A stretch of 32,536 nucleotides of DNA from positions 1-32,536 of the forward strand of contig NZ_JAIETD010000141.1 in NCBI RefSeq assembly GCF_019745455.1, read 5' to 3'. Source of the stretch: Methylobacterium sp. (lineage in GTDB: Bacteria > Pseudomonadota > Alphaproteobacteria > Rhizobiales > Beijerinckiaceae). Position numbers and translations under genes: made by a program. Shown here piece after piece: positions 16,721 to 24,272 of this stretch; position 1 is the first letter of the stretch; every line of letters starts with the position of its first letter. Under the pieces are notes generated by a model, which saw nothing but the letters and a program-made list of their open reading frames with translations, was not told where the DNA came from and did not search any database.

Positions 16721-17338
16721 ATGGACTTCACCTCCATCGGACGCGCCGTCCTCATCGCCCGTGAGGGGCGCCGGCTCTCCGCCTACCGGGACTCTGTCGG
16801 AATCTGGACGATCGGGATCGGCCATACCAGCGCTGCCGGACCGCCGGAGGTCACGCCGGGCCTGCGCCTGAGCGCCGCCGACTGCGATGCCATCTTCCGC
16901 CGGGACGTCGCCCGCTACGCCGAGACCGTCCGGGGCGCCGTGCCGGCGGACCTGCCCGACCATGCCTTCGATGCCCTCGTCTCCCTCTGCTTCAACATTG
17001 GCCAGCCGGCCTTCCTGCGCTCCACGATCGTCGAACGCCTCAAGTGCGGGGACCGCGACGGGGCTGCCGCTGCGATCCTGATGTGGAACCGGCCCTCGGA
17101 GGTGATCCCGAGGCGCCAGGCCGAGTTCGACCAGTTCGTTACCCCCTATTCCGTCGCCATGCCCGGCGCGCGCCGGGGAGAAGTGCCGGTCAGCGTGGCG
17201 CCGCGCCGCTCAGCCCCGGGACGGCGGTCGATTCCCCGCAGCCCCTCGTCCATCCCGACATGGCGCCCGCCTGCGACCGCCGCTCCGCCAGGCTTGTGGC
17301 GCCGGCTCGTCGAACGGCTGCGGGGCATGGTCGCCTGA
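16721..17338 (+). CDS. GH24 phage-type lysozyme (endolysin)
   Basis: Encodes 205 aa. Residues 1-150 are a T4-type lysozyme (glycoside hydrolase family 24) that cleaves the MurNAc-GlcNAc bond. The catalytic set Glu15-Asp24-Thr30 (AREG, YRDS, WTIGIGHT) has the same spacing as T4 lysozyme Glu11-Asp20-Thr26. DAFDALVSLCFNIGQPAF and the RRQAEFDQF end complete the fold. The C-terminal 50 residues are Pro/Arg-rich and end in a basic helix (LWRRLVERLRGMVA), which may bind the outer membrane or lipopolysaccharide. There is no signal peptide, so it needs a holin or similar pore. ATG 16721 has AGGAG six bases upstream. Confidence 0.93.
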   Translation: MDFTSIGRAVLIAREGRRLSAYRDSVGIWTIGIGHTSAAGPPEVTPGLRLSAADCDAIFRRDVARYAETVRGAVPADLPDHAFDALVSLCFNIGQPAFLRSTIVERLKCGDRDGAAAAILMWNRPSEVIPRRQAEFDQFVTPYSVAMPGARRGEVPVSVAPRRSAPGRRSIPRSPSSIPTWRPPATAAPPGLWRRLVERLRGMVA

Positions 17339-17388
17339 CGGAATGCTCGACCTCGTATCCGACGTCCCGAACCCCGAAGGATCCCGTC

Positions 17389-17931
17389 ATGTTCCGCAAT
17401 CCGCCGGCGGCCTCTCTCGCCACCTTCGTCCTCGCCACCTTCGTCCTCGCCGCTTCCTCGGACGCCGCGCATGCGGCCGATGCAGCGGCCAGCCTGATCC
17501 TGCCATGGGGCGATACCATCATCGCGCTGGCGCAGACCGCCACGAGCCTGCTGCTTCCTCTGGCGATCGCCGGTGCGACCGCGGCGATGGCTCAGATCGC
17601 CGGGCCGCTCCGCATCCTCATCACCTCTGCCCTGGTCGAGCGCCTGGTGCGGAATGCGGCGGACTACGCCGTCAATGCGGTGGCCGGCGCCGTTCGCGGC
17701 CAGACCCTCGAAGTGCCGATCGCCTCTCAGGTGATCGCCCGGGCAGTCCAGCGGGGCATCGATCAGGCGCCGGGCTGGCTCATGTCGGCAGCAGGCGGAC
17801 CGGCCGGGCTCGCGGACAAGGTGTTCCGCAGCCTGCCCCTCGCTCCTGCCGCCACCGCCGCCAACACCCTGGCGCCGGCCCTGATCGATGCCTTGGCGCC
17901 TCGAACACGTGCCGGGCGCAGCTTACCATGA
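17389..17931 (+). CDS. Membrane protein after lysozyme, holin candidate
   Basis: Encodes 180 aa with two hydrophobic segments: about 8-29 (signal peptide or first span, ending ASSDAAHA) and about 43-70 (IIALAQTATSLLLPLAIAGATAA). An amphipathic, Ala-rich region with TSALVERLVRNAADYAVNAVAG follows. It matches no holin family that I can name. Position 50 bp after an endolysin that lacks a signal peptide, and the two-span topology, suggest a pore-forming lysis protein. ATG 17389 has GAAGGA upstream. It could instead be a single-span exported protein. Role is inference. Confidence 0.6.
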   Translation: MFRNPPAASLATFVLATFVLAASSDAAHAADAAASLILPWGDTIIALAQTATSLLLPLAIAGATAAMAQIAGPLRILITSALVERLVRNAADYAVNAVAGAVRGQTLEVPIASQVIARAVQRGIDQAPGWLMSAAGGPAGLADKVFRSLPLAPAATAANTLAPALIDALAPRTRAGRSLP

Positions 17932-17950
17932 TGCACATCGAGAGGCCGGC

Positions 17951-18319
17951 ATGGACAAGATCGCCGTCGGCAAGCTCGCCCTGGAGGCGGCTCGGCTTCT
18001 CTTCTCGGACGGCGGCGCAGGCTGGGTGGTCGCCGTCCTCCTCGGCCTCGCCTGCTGGCAGCTGCACCGAGAGGCTCAGCGGGCTCAGGAAGCCCGCATC
18101 GGCGAAACCGGCGTGACGGCCACCGCGTTGGAGCGGGCCTCCCAGACCAACGCCGCCGTCGCCGCCGCCCTGGAGAGCCGCAGCCGGGTCATCGAGGAGC
18201 TGTCGCGGCTCGTCGGCGAGATCGCCCGCGGCATCGATCGGAACGACGAGCGCGCCCGCGCGCGCTTCGACGAGATCCTGCGCCGGATCGCCGAGTTGAA
18301 GGCCCGCGACCGCACGTGA
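17951..18319 (+). CDS. Single-span coiled-coil protein, possible inner-membrane spanin
   Basis: Encodes 122 aa. A hydrophobic span (about 22-38, GAGWVVAVLLGLACWQL) is followed by a long charged helix (about 40-122) rich in Arg, Glu and Ala, likely a coiled coil. This is the layout of an i-spanin (Rz-like) protein, and it follows a lysozyme and a possible holin. No overlapping Rz1-like lipoprotein frame was recognised, so the role is only suggested. ATG 17951 has AGAGG five bases upstream. The gene starts 19 bp after the previous stop, supporting one lysis transcript. Confidence 0.6.
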   Translation: MDKIAVGKLALEAARLLFSDGGAGWVVAVLLGLACWQLHREAQRAQEARIGETGVTATALERASQTNAAVAAALESRSRVIEELSRLVGEIARGIDRNDERARARFDEILRRIAELKARDRT

Positions 18320-18351
18320 GTCCCACTCTTTCCCGAAAAAGGAATCGCCTC

Positions 18352-18564
18352 ATGTTCAAGACCGTTGTCATCGGCCGGCGCCCAGGTTCCGTACGTCACC
18401 GCCGCCGTCTTGCCGCGCTTCGGCTTTCTGCCGCCCATCAGCGCTTCGAACGGTCCATCGCAATGTTGCGCTGCGCCGCCCTCGATCAGGTCGACAAGCA
18501 GGTCTTGGTGAGCATCGCCCTTCGCATCGCAGCCGACCGCCTCGCCTCCCGTGCCGGAGTTTGA
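18352..18564 (+). CDS. Small basic hypothetical protein (70 aa)
   Basis: Encodes 70 aa beginning MFKTVVIGRRPGSVRHRRR, Arg-rich at the N-terminus and helical after that (LSAAHQRFERSIAMLRC). AAGGA lies nine bases before ATG 18352. I recognise no domain. An in-frame GTG at 18316 overlaps the previous stop but has a weaker ribosome site. The antisense strand is also open here, as often happens at high G+C, so reality is moderate. If real, it is the last gene of the GTA-like cluster and could be a small nucleic acid-binding protein, but that is a guess from charge. Confidence 0.45.
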   Translation: MFKTVVIGRRPGSVRHRRRLAALRLSAAHQRFERSIAMLRCAALDQVDKQVLVSIALRIAADRLASRAGV

Positions 18565-18653
18565 CGGCAGCCATGCAACCCGGGACGTTGGAAGACAGGT
18601 CGAGCGACCGATATTCAGGGCGCATTCAGTGCAGGAGAGGCATAGCCTCTAAC

Positions 18654-19022
18654 ATGCGTTACGTCCTCGCCCTGTTGTTCGCCGGCCTGACTGTCGCGGT
18701 ACTCGCGACGGAGACCGGCGGCACTCTGGCCGAGGAAGCGGCCGCCCCCGGCGTGGGTATCGTCTCGACGCAGGCGATCCCGCGCAACGAGGCGTGCCTG
18801 AGCCCTGCCGACCTGCGCGAGGCCCTCGCCGAAAAGCGGGTAATCGAGCCGGTGGCCGCGATTCGCGCGGCCCGACAGGTCATCCCGCGAGCTGAAATTC
18901 AACGCGCGCGGCTGTGCAAGCACGAGGACGGCCTGGTTTACCTGCTCACGGCCTTGCGCCGGGACGGACAGTTCGTCCACGTGATGATCGATGCGACGAC
19001 GGGGCAACTTACCGGACGGTGA
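18654..19022 (+). CDS. Exported PepSY-domain protein
   Basis: Encodes 122 aa. The signal peptide (about 1-26, RYVLALLFAGLTVAVLATETGG) is followed by a PepSY-type module: LSPADLREALAEKRVIEPVAAIRAA, then YLLTALRRDGQFVHVMIDATTGQLTG, the typical final hairpin. Such periplasmic proteins often modulate nearby proteases or sensor kinases. It lies 43 bp upstream of the response regulator gene. In related bacteria a small periplasmic protein (FeuN in Sinorhizobium) restrains the FeuPQ system; this protein may act the same way, though it is not clearly a FeuN homologue. ATG 18654 has AGGAG, but at a long distance (about 17 nt). Confidence 0.75.
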   Translation: MRYVLALLFAGLTVAVLATETGGTLAEEAAAPGVGIVSTQAIPRNEACLSPADLREALAEKRVIEPVAAIRAARQVIPRAEIQRARLCKHEDGLVYLLTALRRDGQFVHVMIDATTGQLTGR

Positions 19023-19065
19023 GGATCGCCCCCGCGACGGTTCTGGAACCAGGAGGGCTGAAGAG

Positions 19066-19743
<678 letters not shown>

Positions 19744-19747
19744 GGCC

Positions 19748-20149
19748 TCAGTTGCTTTGGCCGATTTCCGTCATGGCGAAATCATCGCCTTTGAAGAGTA
19801 GCGGGACGCCGTGGATTTCTGCCATGGCGTAGGCAAAGCAGTCGCCCATATTGAGCCGGGCCGGGTGCCCCGTTCCTTTCCCGTATCGTTCGAAGGCGGC
19901 GAGCGCCCTCTCCCCTGCGACGGGAGGGATAGGGACGAGGCGCATCCCAGTGGTTTGGAGGAAGGCCGAGATGTCCGCCTGGATCACCGCGAGTGGGCGG
20001 TGCAGCTTTCTGCGGATAGCAACTGTTGCTTCGTAGACCGCGAGAGGTGAGGTGAACGCATCGTCGGCCGCTTCCAGTCGGTCGGTGAGGCTTTGACCTT
20101 CCGGCTCACCTGTAAGCACCGCGACGAGGGCGGACGCATCGACGAACAT
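19748..20149 (-). CDS. vapC: VapC-type PIN-domain toxin
   Basis: Encodes 133 aa of the PIN-domain ribonuclease family, the toxin of type II VapBC pairs, which cleaves tRNA or rRNA. The acidic site is intact: Asp4 (FVDASALVA), Glu40 (VYEATVAI), Asp103 (NMGDCFAYAMA) and Asp122 (LLFKGDDF). The NMGDCFAYAMAE and PLLFKGDDF motifs are typical of VapC partnered with PSK-type VapB. Its ATG overlaps the last base of the antitoxin stop at 20149. It is convergent with the response regulator gene, leaving 4 bp between stops. Confidence 0.93.
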   Translation of the reverse strand: MFVDASALVAVLTGEPEGQSLTDRLEAADDAFTSPLAVYEATVAIRRKLHRPLAVIQADISAFLQTTGMRLVPIPPVAGERALAAFERYGKGTGHPARLNMGDCFAYAMAEIHGVPLLFKGDDFAMTEIGQSN

Positions 20150-20385
20150 CAGTCGCCGCTAAGCTCGTCGTAGAACGCCTTGTCAGCTTCGAGGCCGGTA
20201 GATGGCGATTCCGCAATGCGATCTCGAAGCGGCTTTAGCCGCTCCCACAGACTGAGCTTCTCGTCCTCGCGCCTCAATTCGTTGCCGACGGCGAGCTTGA
20301 CGGCCTCCGTCAGCGGGATGCGCTTGCGCTTTGCGAGCGTGCGCACGAGACGATCGGTCTCCTCGTCGCGGATATGAAGGGCCAT
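20149..20385 (-). CDS. vapB: VapB-type antitoxin (PSK transcription factor family)
   Basis: Encodes 78 aa of the Rv0623-like VapB family. The N-terminus MALHIRDEETDRLVRTLAKRKR with PLTEAVKLAVGNELRRE is the ribbon-helix-helix-type DNA-binding part. The C-terminus (RDRIAESPSTGLEADKAFYDEL) should thread into the VapC active site. ATG 20383-20385 was chosen because GGAGAG lies seven bases upstream; an in-frame GTG-type start 15 codons earlier lacks that support. Toxin and antitoxin overlap by one base. The pair is probably autoregulated through the inverted repeat at 20408-20435. Confidence 0.9.
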   Translation of the reverse strand: MALHIRDEETDRLVRTLAKRKRIPLTEAVKLAVGNELRREDEKLSLWERLKPLRDRIAESPSTGLEADKAFYDELSGD

Positions 20386-20407
20386 GCTCGATCTCTCCGG
20401 GCTTCGA

Positions 20408-20435
20408 TGTAGATAGCGCGGAACGACCATCTACA
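20408..20435. promoter_or_regulatory. Candidate VapBC operator (inverted repeat)
   Basis: TGTAGAT (20408-20414) and ATCTACA (20429-20435) form a perfect 7-bp inverted repeat with centres 21 bp apart, two helical turns. It lies 22 bp upstream of the vapB start and within the 74-bp divergent region shared with the kinase gene. That suits binding by a VapB dimer pair and could also affect kinase transcription. Confidence 0.6.
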
Positions 20436-20459
20436 CCATCGTCGGCAAGCGGCCCGCCC

Positions 20460-21896
20460 ATGAGAAACGAGACGGCCATGCTCTCCTTCCCGTCCTGGCT
20501 GCCCATGCGCCGCCGCTCGATCGCGGTGCGTCTCGCGGTGTCGGCGCTTCTGGCGAGCTCCGCCATCCTGCTCATCGCTGCCTGGATCCTGACGACGCTG
20601 TACCGCGAGAACACCGAGCGTGCCTTCGACAGCCGCCTCCTCGTCTACGCCAACAATCTCGCCACCGACCTCGTCTCGCCGAGCGATCCCGAGAGCCGGT
20701 CCTTCACGCTCAGCGACCCGCGTTTCGATCTGCCGCTCTCGGGCTGGTACTGGCAGATCGGGAGGCCGGACGCGAAGCCGCGCGACCTGCGCACCTCGCG
20801 CTCCCTCGTCGGATTGCCGCTGAAAGCCGCCGGGCGGCCGGACTCGACCGCCGGGGTCGGCCAGATTCGCCAGGGCTACGGGCGCGCCCAGGATGACAGG
20901 GCCCTTCGCATCATCGAGCGCGACGTCGATCTCGGCGAGGAGGGCCGTTACACCGTGCGGGTCGCCGGCCCCGCCGACGAAATCGAGAACGATGTCGGGC
21001 GTTTCCGGAACTCGCTCTTCATCACCTTCGGCCTTCTCGGCCTCTTCCTCGCGCTGACGACGCTGCTGCAGATCCGCTTCGGCCTCTCGCCGTTGGCCAA
21101 GCTCCGCAATGCGCTCGGCGCAATCCGCAGAGGCGAGTCCGACCGCATCACCGGCGAGTATCCGCGCGACATCGCTCCTCTCGCAGGCGAAGTGAACCTG
21201 CTGATCGAGACCAATCGCGAAATCCTCGAGCGCGCCCGTACCCAGGTCGGCAATCTCGCCCATGCCCTGAAGACCCCGCTCTCGATCATCGTCAACGAGG
21301 TCGGATCGAGCGAGGCCCCCGACGACCTCGCCGCCAAGATCCGCGAGCAGGCCGCCGTGATGCGCGATCAGGTCAATTACCACCTCGACCGGGCGCGGGC
21401 GGCGGCGCTCGCCGGCACGCTCGGCACATCGACCGAGGTCGAACCCGCCTTAGCTGGCTTGGTGCGCACTTTCGGCAAAATATACCGCGACAAGGACATC
21501 GCCTACGAGGTCAGCGTGCCGCCGGGCCTGCGCTTTCGCGGGGAGCGCCAGGATTTCGAGGAGATGGTCGGCAACCTCGTCGACAACGCCTCGAAATGGG
21601 CGAATGGCCGGGTCTCGATCAGGGCCGAAGCGGTGGATCAGGACAATTATCCCCATCTCCTTGTGGCGGTGGAGGATGATGGGCCGGGGCTTCCGCCCGA
21701 GGGCCGCAAGGCCGTGCTCGGCCGGGGCCAGCGCCTCGACGAGACGAAACCCGGCTCCGGCCTCGGCCTCTCCATCGTGGCCGACCTCGCCGCACTCTAT
21801 CGCGGCCGCTTCCGCCTGGAGGAAGCCGCCATCGGGGGCTTGCGGGCGGTGATCGAAGTCCCCGGTGACGCGCCGGCCGGAACCAGTCATGCCTGA
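20460..21896 (+). CDS. Sensor histidine kinase, FeuQ-like
   Basis: Encodes 478 aa. Transmembrane span 1 is about 21-47 (SALLASSAILLIAAWIL), a periplasmic sensor region is about 48-183, and span 2 is about 184-205 (SLFITFGLLGLFLALTTLL). HAMP follows, then the dimerisation domain with phospho-acceptor His268 in NLAHALKTPLSII, the N box NLVDNASKWA, G1 VEDDGPGLPPEG and G2 KPGSGLGLSIV. It pairs with the response regulator ending at 19743, although a toxin-antitoxin pair sits between. Starts at 20460 or 20478 are both possible; neither has a strong ribosome site. FeuPQ-type systems respond to envelope or osmotic state; the signal here is unknown. Confidence 0.92.
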   Translation: MRNETAMLSFPSWLPMRRRSIAVRLAVSALLASSAILLIAAWILTTLYRENTERAFDSRLLVYANNLATDLVSPSDPESRSFTLSDPRFDLPLSGWYWQIGRPDAKPRDLRTSRSLVGLPLKAAGRPDSTAGVGQIRQGYGRAQDDRALRIIERDVDLGEEGRYTVRVAGPADEIENDVGRFRNSLFITFGLLGLFLALTTLLQIRFGLSPLAKLRNALGAIRRGESDRITGEYPRDIAPLAGEVNLLIETNREILERARTQVGNLAHALKTPLSIIVNEVGSSEAPDDLAAKIREQAAVMRDQVNYHLDRARAAALAGTLGTSTEVEPALAGLVRTFGKIYRDKDIAYEVSVPPGLRFRGERQDFEEMVGNLVDNASKWANGRVSIRAEAVDQDNYPHLLVAVEDDGPGLPPEGRKAVLGRGQRLDETKPGSGLGLSIVADLAALYRGRFRLEEAAIGGLRAVIEVPGDAPAGTSHA

Positions 21897-21945
21897 CAAC
21901 GTCGATCTGCCGTTTCGCGGCTTCAGAAGCCTTGTTCGCCCTTGC

Positions 21946-21960
21946 GTGACACCGTGTCAC
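21946..21960. promoter_or_regulatory. Perfect palindrome upstream of ccmI
   Basis: GTGACA (21946-21951) and TGTCAC (21955-21960) form a perfect inverted repeat around CCG, 66 bp upstream of the ccmI start. The 15-bp size fits a dimeric repressor or activator site. No matching regulator is assigned. Confidence 0.4.
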
Positions 21961-22025
21961 CGCGCATCGACGTCGTTCCCTCGTGTCAGTGTCTTTAACA
22001 TGCGCAGGTTGGCGTTCGGGGTACG

Positions 22026-23576
22026 ATGACGGCGATCTGGTTCATTCTGGCGTTCATGACGGGGCTCGCCGTGTTCAGCCTGCTCTGGCCGATGTCTCGC
22101 CGGACCGCCTCCGCAGGGCAGGGTCCCGACGAGAGTGCCCTGGCCACCGAGACGGGTTTCTACGAGGACCAGCTCCGGGAAATCGAGCGCGACCTCGGAC
22201 GTGGGCTGATCGCCCCGGTCGAGGCCGAGGCCGCGCGTACCGAGGCGGCGCGGCGGCTCCTGCGGGCCAACCGCGAGGGCGGCCCCAAAGCTGCGGGCGG
22301 GATGGCCGAGCCGACCCTGCGCCAGCGCCGGGCCGCATCCGCGTTCGCTTTGTCGACCATTCCCCTCGTCGCGCTGATCGCCTACGGGATCTACGGCTCG
22401 CCCCACCTGCCAGCGCAGACCTCTGCCGAACGCGAGGCCGGCCGCACCGGCGACCAGGATCTCCTCAAGGCGGTCGGGCAGATCGAGGCGCGGCTCGCGA
22501 ACGATCCCAAGGACGGCCGCGGCTGGCAGGTCCTCGCCCCGGTCTACATGCGGATGGCGCGATTCGACGACGCGGTCCGCGCCTACGAGATGGCCAACCG
22601 CATCCTCGGCGAGACCCCCGAGCGCCTCTCGGATCTCGGCGAGGCGATGGTGGCGGCCGGCAACGGGGCGATAACGCCGGAGGCGAAGGCCGTGTTCGAG
22701 CGGGCCGTCGCCCTCGATGCATCAGCCGCAAAGCCACGATTCTATCTCGCCCGCTCGGCCGAACTCTCCGGAGACATCCCCGGCGCGATCGAGCGCCTGA
22801 ACAAGATGGTGGAGGGCGCGCCTGCCGACGCACCTTGGCTGCCCTTGATCCGCGAGAGCCTGGCGCGACTGAAAGGGGAGCCGGCCACATCCGCCCCGAT
22901 GGGCCGCGAAGACGCGGCGGCCGATCCTTCGGGCATGCCGCCCGAAGCCCGCGACGCCGCGATTCGCGGCATGGTCGACGGCCTCGACCAGCGGCTGGCG
23001 GCCAAGGGCGGCACGGCCGAGGACTGGATACGCCTCCTTCGCTCGTATGGCGTCCTCGGCGAGCGCTCCAAGGCCGCAGCGGCCCTGGAGCGCGCCCGCA
23101 AGGCTCTCGCTCAGGACAAGGACGGCATGGCTCGTATCGAAATCCTCGCCGGCGAGATGGGCCTGAATGCCGGCGCTTCTCCTTCCAAGCCACAGCCGAA
23201 GAGCGAACCCGCCCAAGGCGCGGCCGCGCCCAATCAGGGGTCTGTCAGCACCGCCGACACCGAAGCCGCGGTCGCCGCGGTGAAGGCCATGCCGGCCGCG
23301 GAGCGCGATGCCGCCATCCGCGGCATGGTGGCAAGCCTCGACCGGCGCCTCGCTTCCAAGGGAGGGACGCTCGACGAGTGGTTGCGCCTTGTCCGCTCCT
23401 ACTCAGCCCTCGGCGAGCGCAAGCTCGCGGTCCAGGCCCTCGACCGGGCGCGGATGGCCCAGAGCCCGAATCAGGGAGCGGTGCAGCGGCTCGACCTCCT
23501 CGCCAAGGAGCTCGATCTGCATGGGTCGGAGCCGCGGCAGGATGGCGGGCCCCCGCGGCAAGGCACCACCCCCTGA
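22026..23576 (+). CDS. ccmI: c-type cytochrome biogenesis protein CcmI
   Basis: Encodes 516 aa of CcmI (CycH), the apocytochrome chaperone of System I. The N-terminal membrane span (4-22, IWFILAFMTGLAVFSLLWP) is followed by the cytoplasmic leucine-zipper-like segment FYEDQLREIERDLGRGLI, then a second span (about 106-124). The periplasmic TPR region begins DPKDGRGWQVLAPVYMRMARFDDAVRAYE. Its C-terminal part carries two copies of an about 57-residue unit (DAAIRGMV-L-RLA-KGGT-W-RL-RSY-LGER), encoded at about 22937-23111 and 23289-23461. It is longer than the about 360-400 aa usual for the family because of this. The unit is itself conserved at the end of related CcmI proteins. Confidence 0.92.
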   Translation: MTAIWFILAFMTGLAVFSLLWPMSRRTASAGQGPDESALATETGFYEDQLREIERDLGRGLIAPVEAEAARTEAARRLLRANREGGPKAAGGMAEPTLRQRRAASAFALSTIPLVALIAYGIYGSPHLPAQTSAEREAGRTGDQDLLKAVGQIEARLANDPKDGRGWQVLAPVYMRMARFDDAVRAYEMANRILGETPERLSDLGEAMVAAGNGAITPEAKAVFERAVALDASAAKPRFYLARSAELSGDIPGAIERLNKMVEGAPADAPWLPLIRESLARLKGEPATSAPMGREDAAADPSGMPPEARDAAIRGMVDGLDQRLAAKGGTAEDWIRLLRSYGVLGERSKAAAALERARKALAQDKDGMARIEILAGEMGLNAGASPSKPQPKSEPAQGAAAPNQGSVSTADTEAAVAAVKAMPAAERDAAIRGMVASLDRRLASKGGTLDEWLRLVRSYSALGERKLAVQALDRARMAQSPNQGAVQRLDLLAKELDLHGSEPRQDGGPPRQGTTP

Positions 23577-23713
23577 CAATCGGTCCCGCCCTAAGGCCTT
23601 GACCCCCGCCTGCCAGCGGCCGACATCGTTGTCATGTTAAAAGGCCGAGCCTTGCTGCGGGACACGCCATCCGTGGGAAGCCCGGTAGCTGAGCCACAAC
23701 ACGGGACGGATAC

Positions 23714-24241
23714 GTGACCCGCAAGAGCCGCCGCCTCATCATGATCGCCGTCTGCGGGGGCGTGCTCGCTCTCGCCGTCGGTCTGATCCTGTCGGCGATG
23801 AGCGGCTCGATCGTGTTCTTCCGGTCACCCTCCGAGGTTGCGCAGCAGGGTGTCGCGGCGGGAACGCGCTTCCGCCTTGGCGGACTTGTCCAGGACGGAT
23901 CCCTGAAACGCGGTCCCGACCAGACCGTCGATTTCGCCGTGACCGACACCAATGCCACCGTGGCCGTCCAATATCGCGGCCTTCTTCCAGACCTTTTCCG
24001 CGAGGGCCAAGGCGTCGTCGCCGAGGGCACCTTGGGACCGGGCGGGATCTTCAAAGCGGACACGGTGCTCGCCAAGCACGACGAATCCTACATGCCCCGG
24101 GAAGTCGCCGACGCACTGAAGGCACAGGGTCGCTGGCAGGAAGGCGGCAAGGGCGGTGTCAAACCCAACCCGAAGACCGTGTCCGCCGGCACGCCGGTCT
24201 CTCCCGACGCGGCGACGCTCGGACCGCGCAGCGAGCGATGA
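23714..24241 (+). CDS. ccmE: Cytochrome c haem chaperone CcmE
   Basis: Encodes 175 aa of CcmE (CycJ), which binds haem covalently in the periplasm and passes it to CcmF. The N-terminal anchor is about 8-28 (LIMIAVCGGVLALAVGLILSA); the OB-fold beta barrel (FRLGGLVQDGSLKR, VDFAVTDTNATVAVQYRGLLPDLFREGQGVVAEG) follows. The haem-binding His122 and Tyr126 lie in LAKHDESYMP. The start is GTG 23714; the protein is slightly longer than typical, with a disordered Pro/Gly-rich tail. A 137-bp gap separates it from ccmI, with no clear promoter. Confidence 0.95.
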   Translation: MTRKSRRLIMIAVCGGVLALAVGLILSAMSGSIVFFRSPSEVAQQGVAAGTRFRLGGLVQDGSLKRGPDQTVDFAVTDTNATVAVQYRGLLPDLFREGQGVVAEGTLGPGGIFKADTVLAKHDESYMPREVADALKAQGRWQEGGKGGVKPNPKTVSAGTPVSPDAATLGPRSER

Positions 24242-24272
24242 TGCGCACCCTGAAACCGAAGGACAGTCATCC

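Noticed and set aside
21983..23602. 539-aa plus-strand frame overlapping ccmI
   Set aside because: Arg/Pro/Gly-rich shadow; the ccmI frame has membrane spans and TPR motifs.
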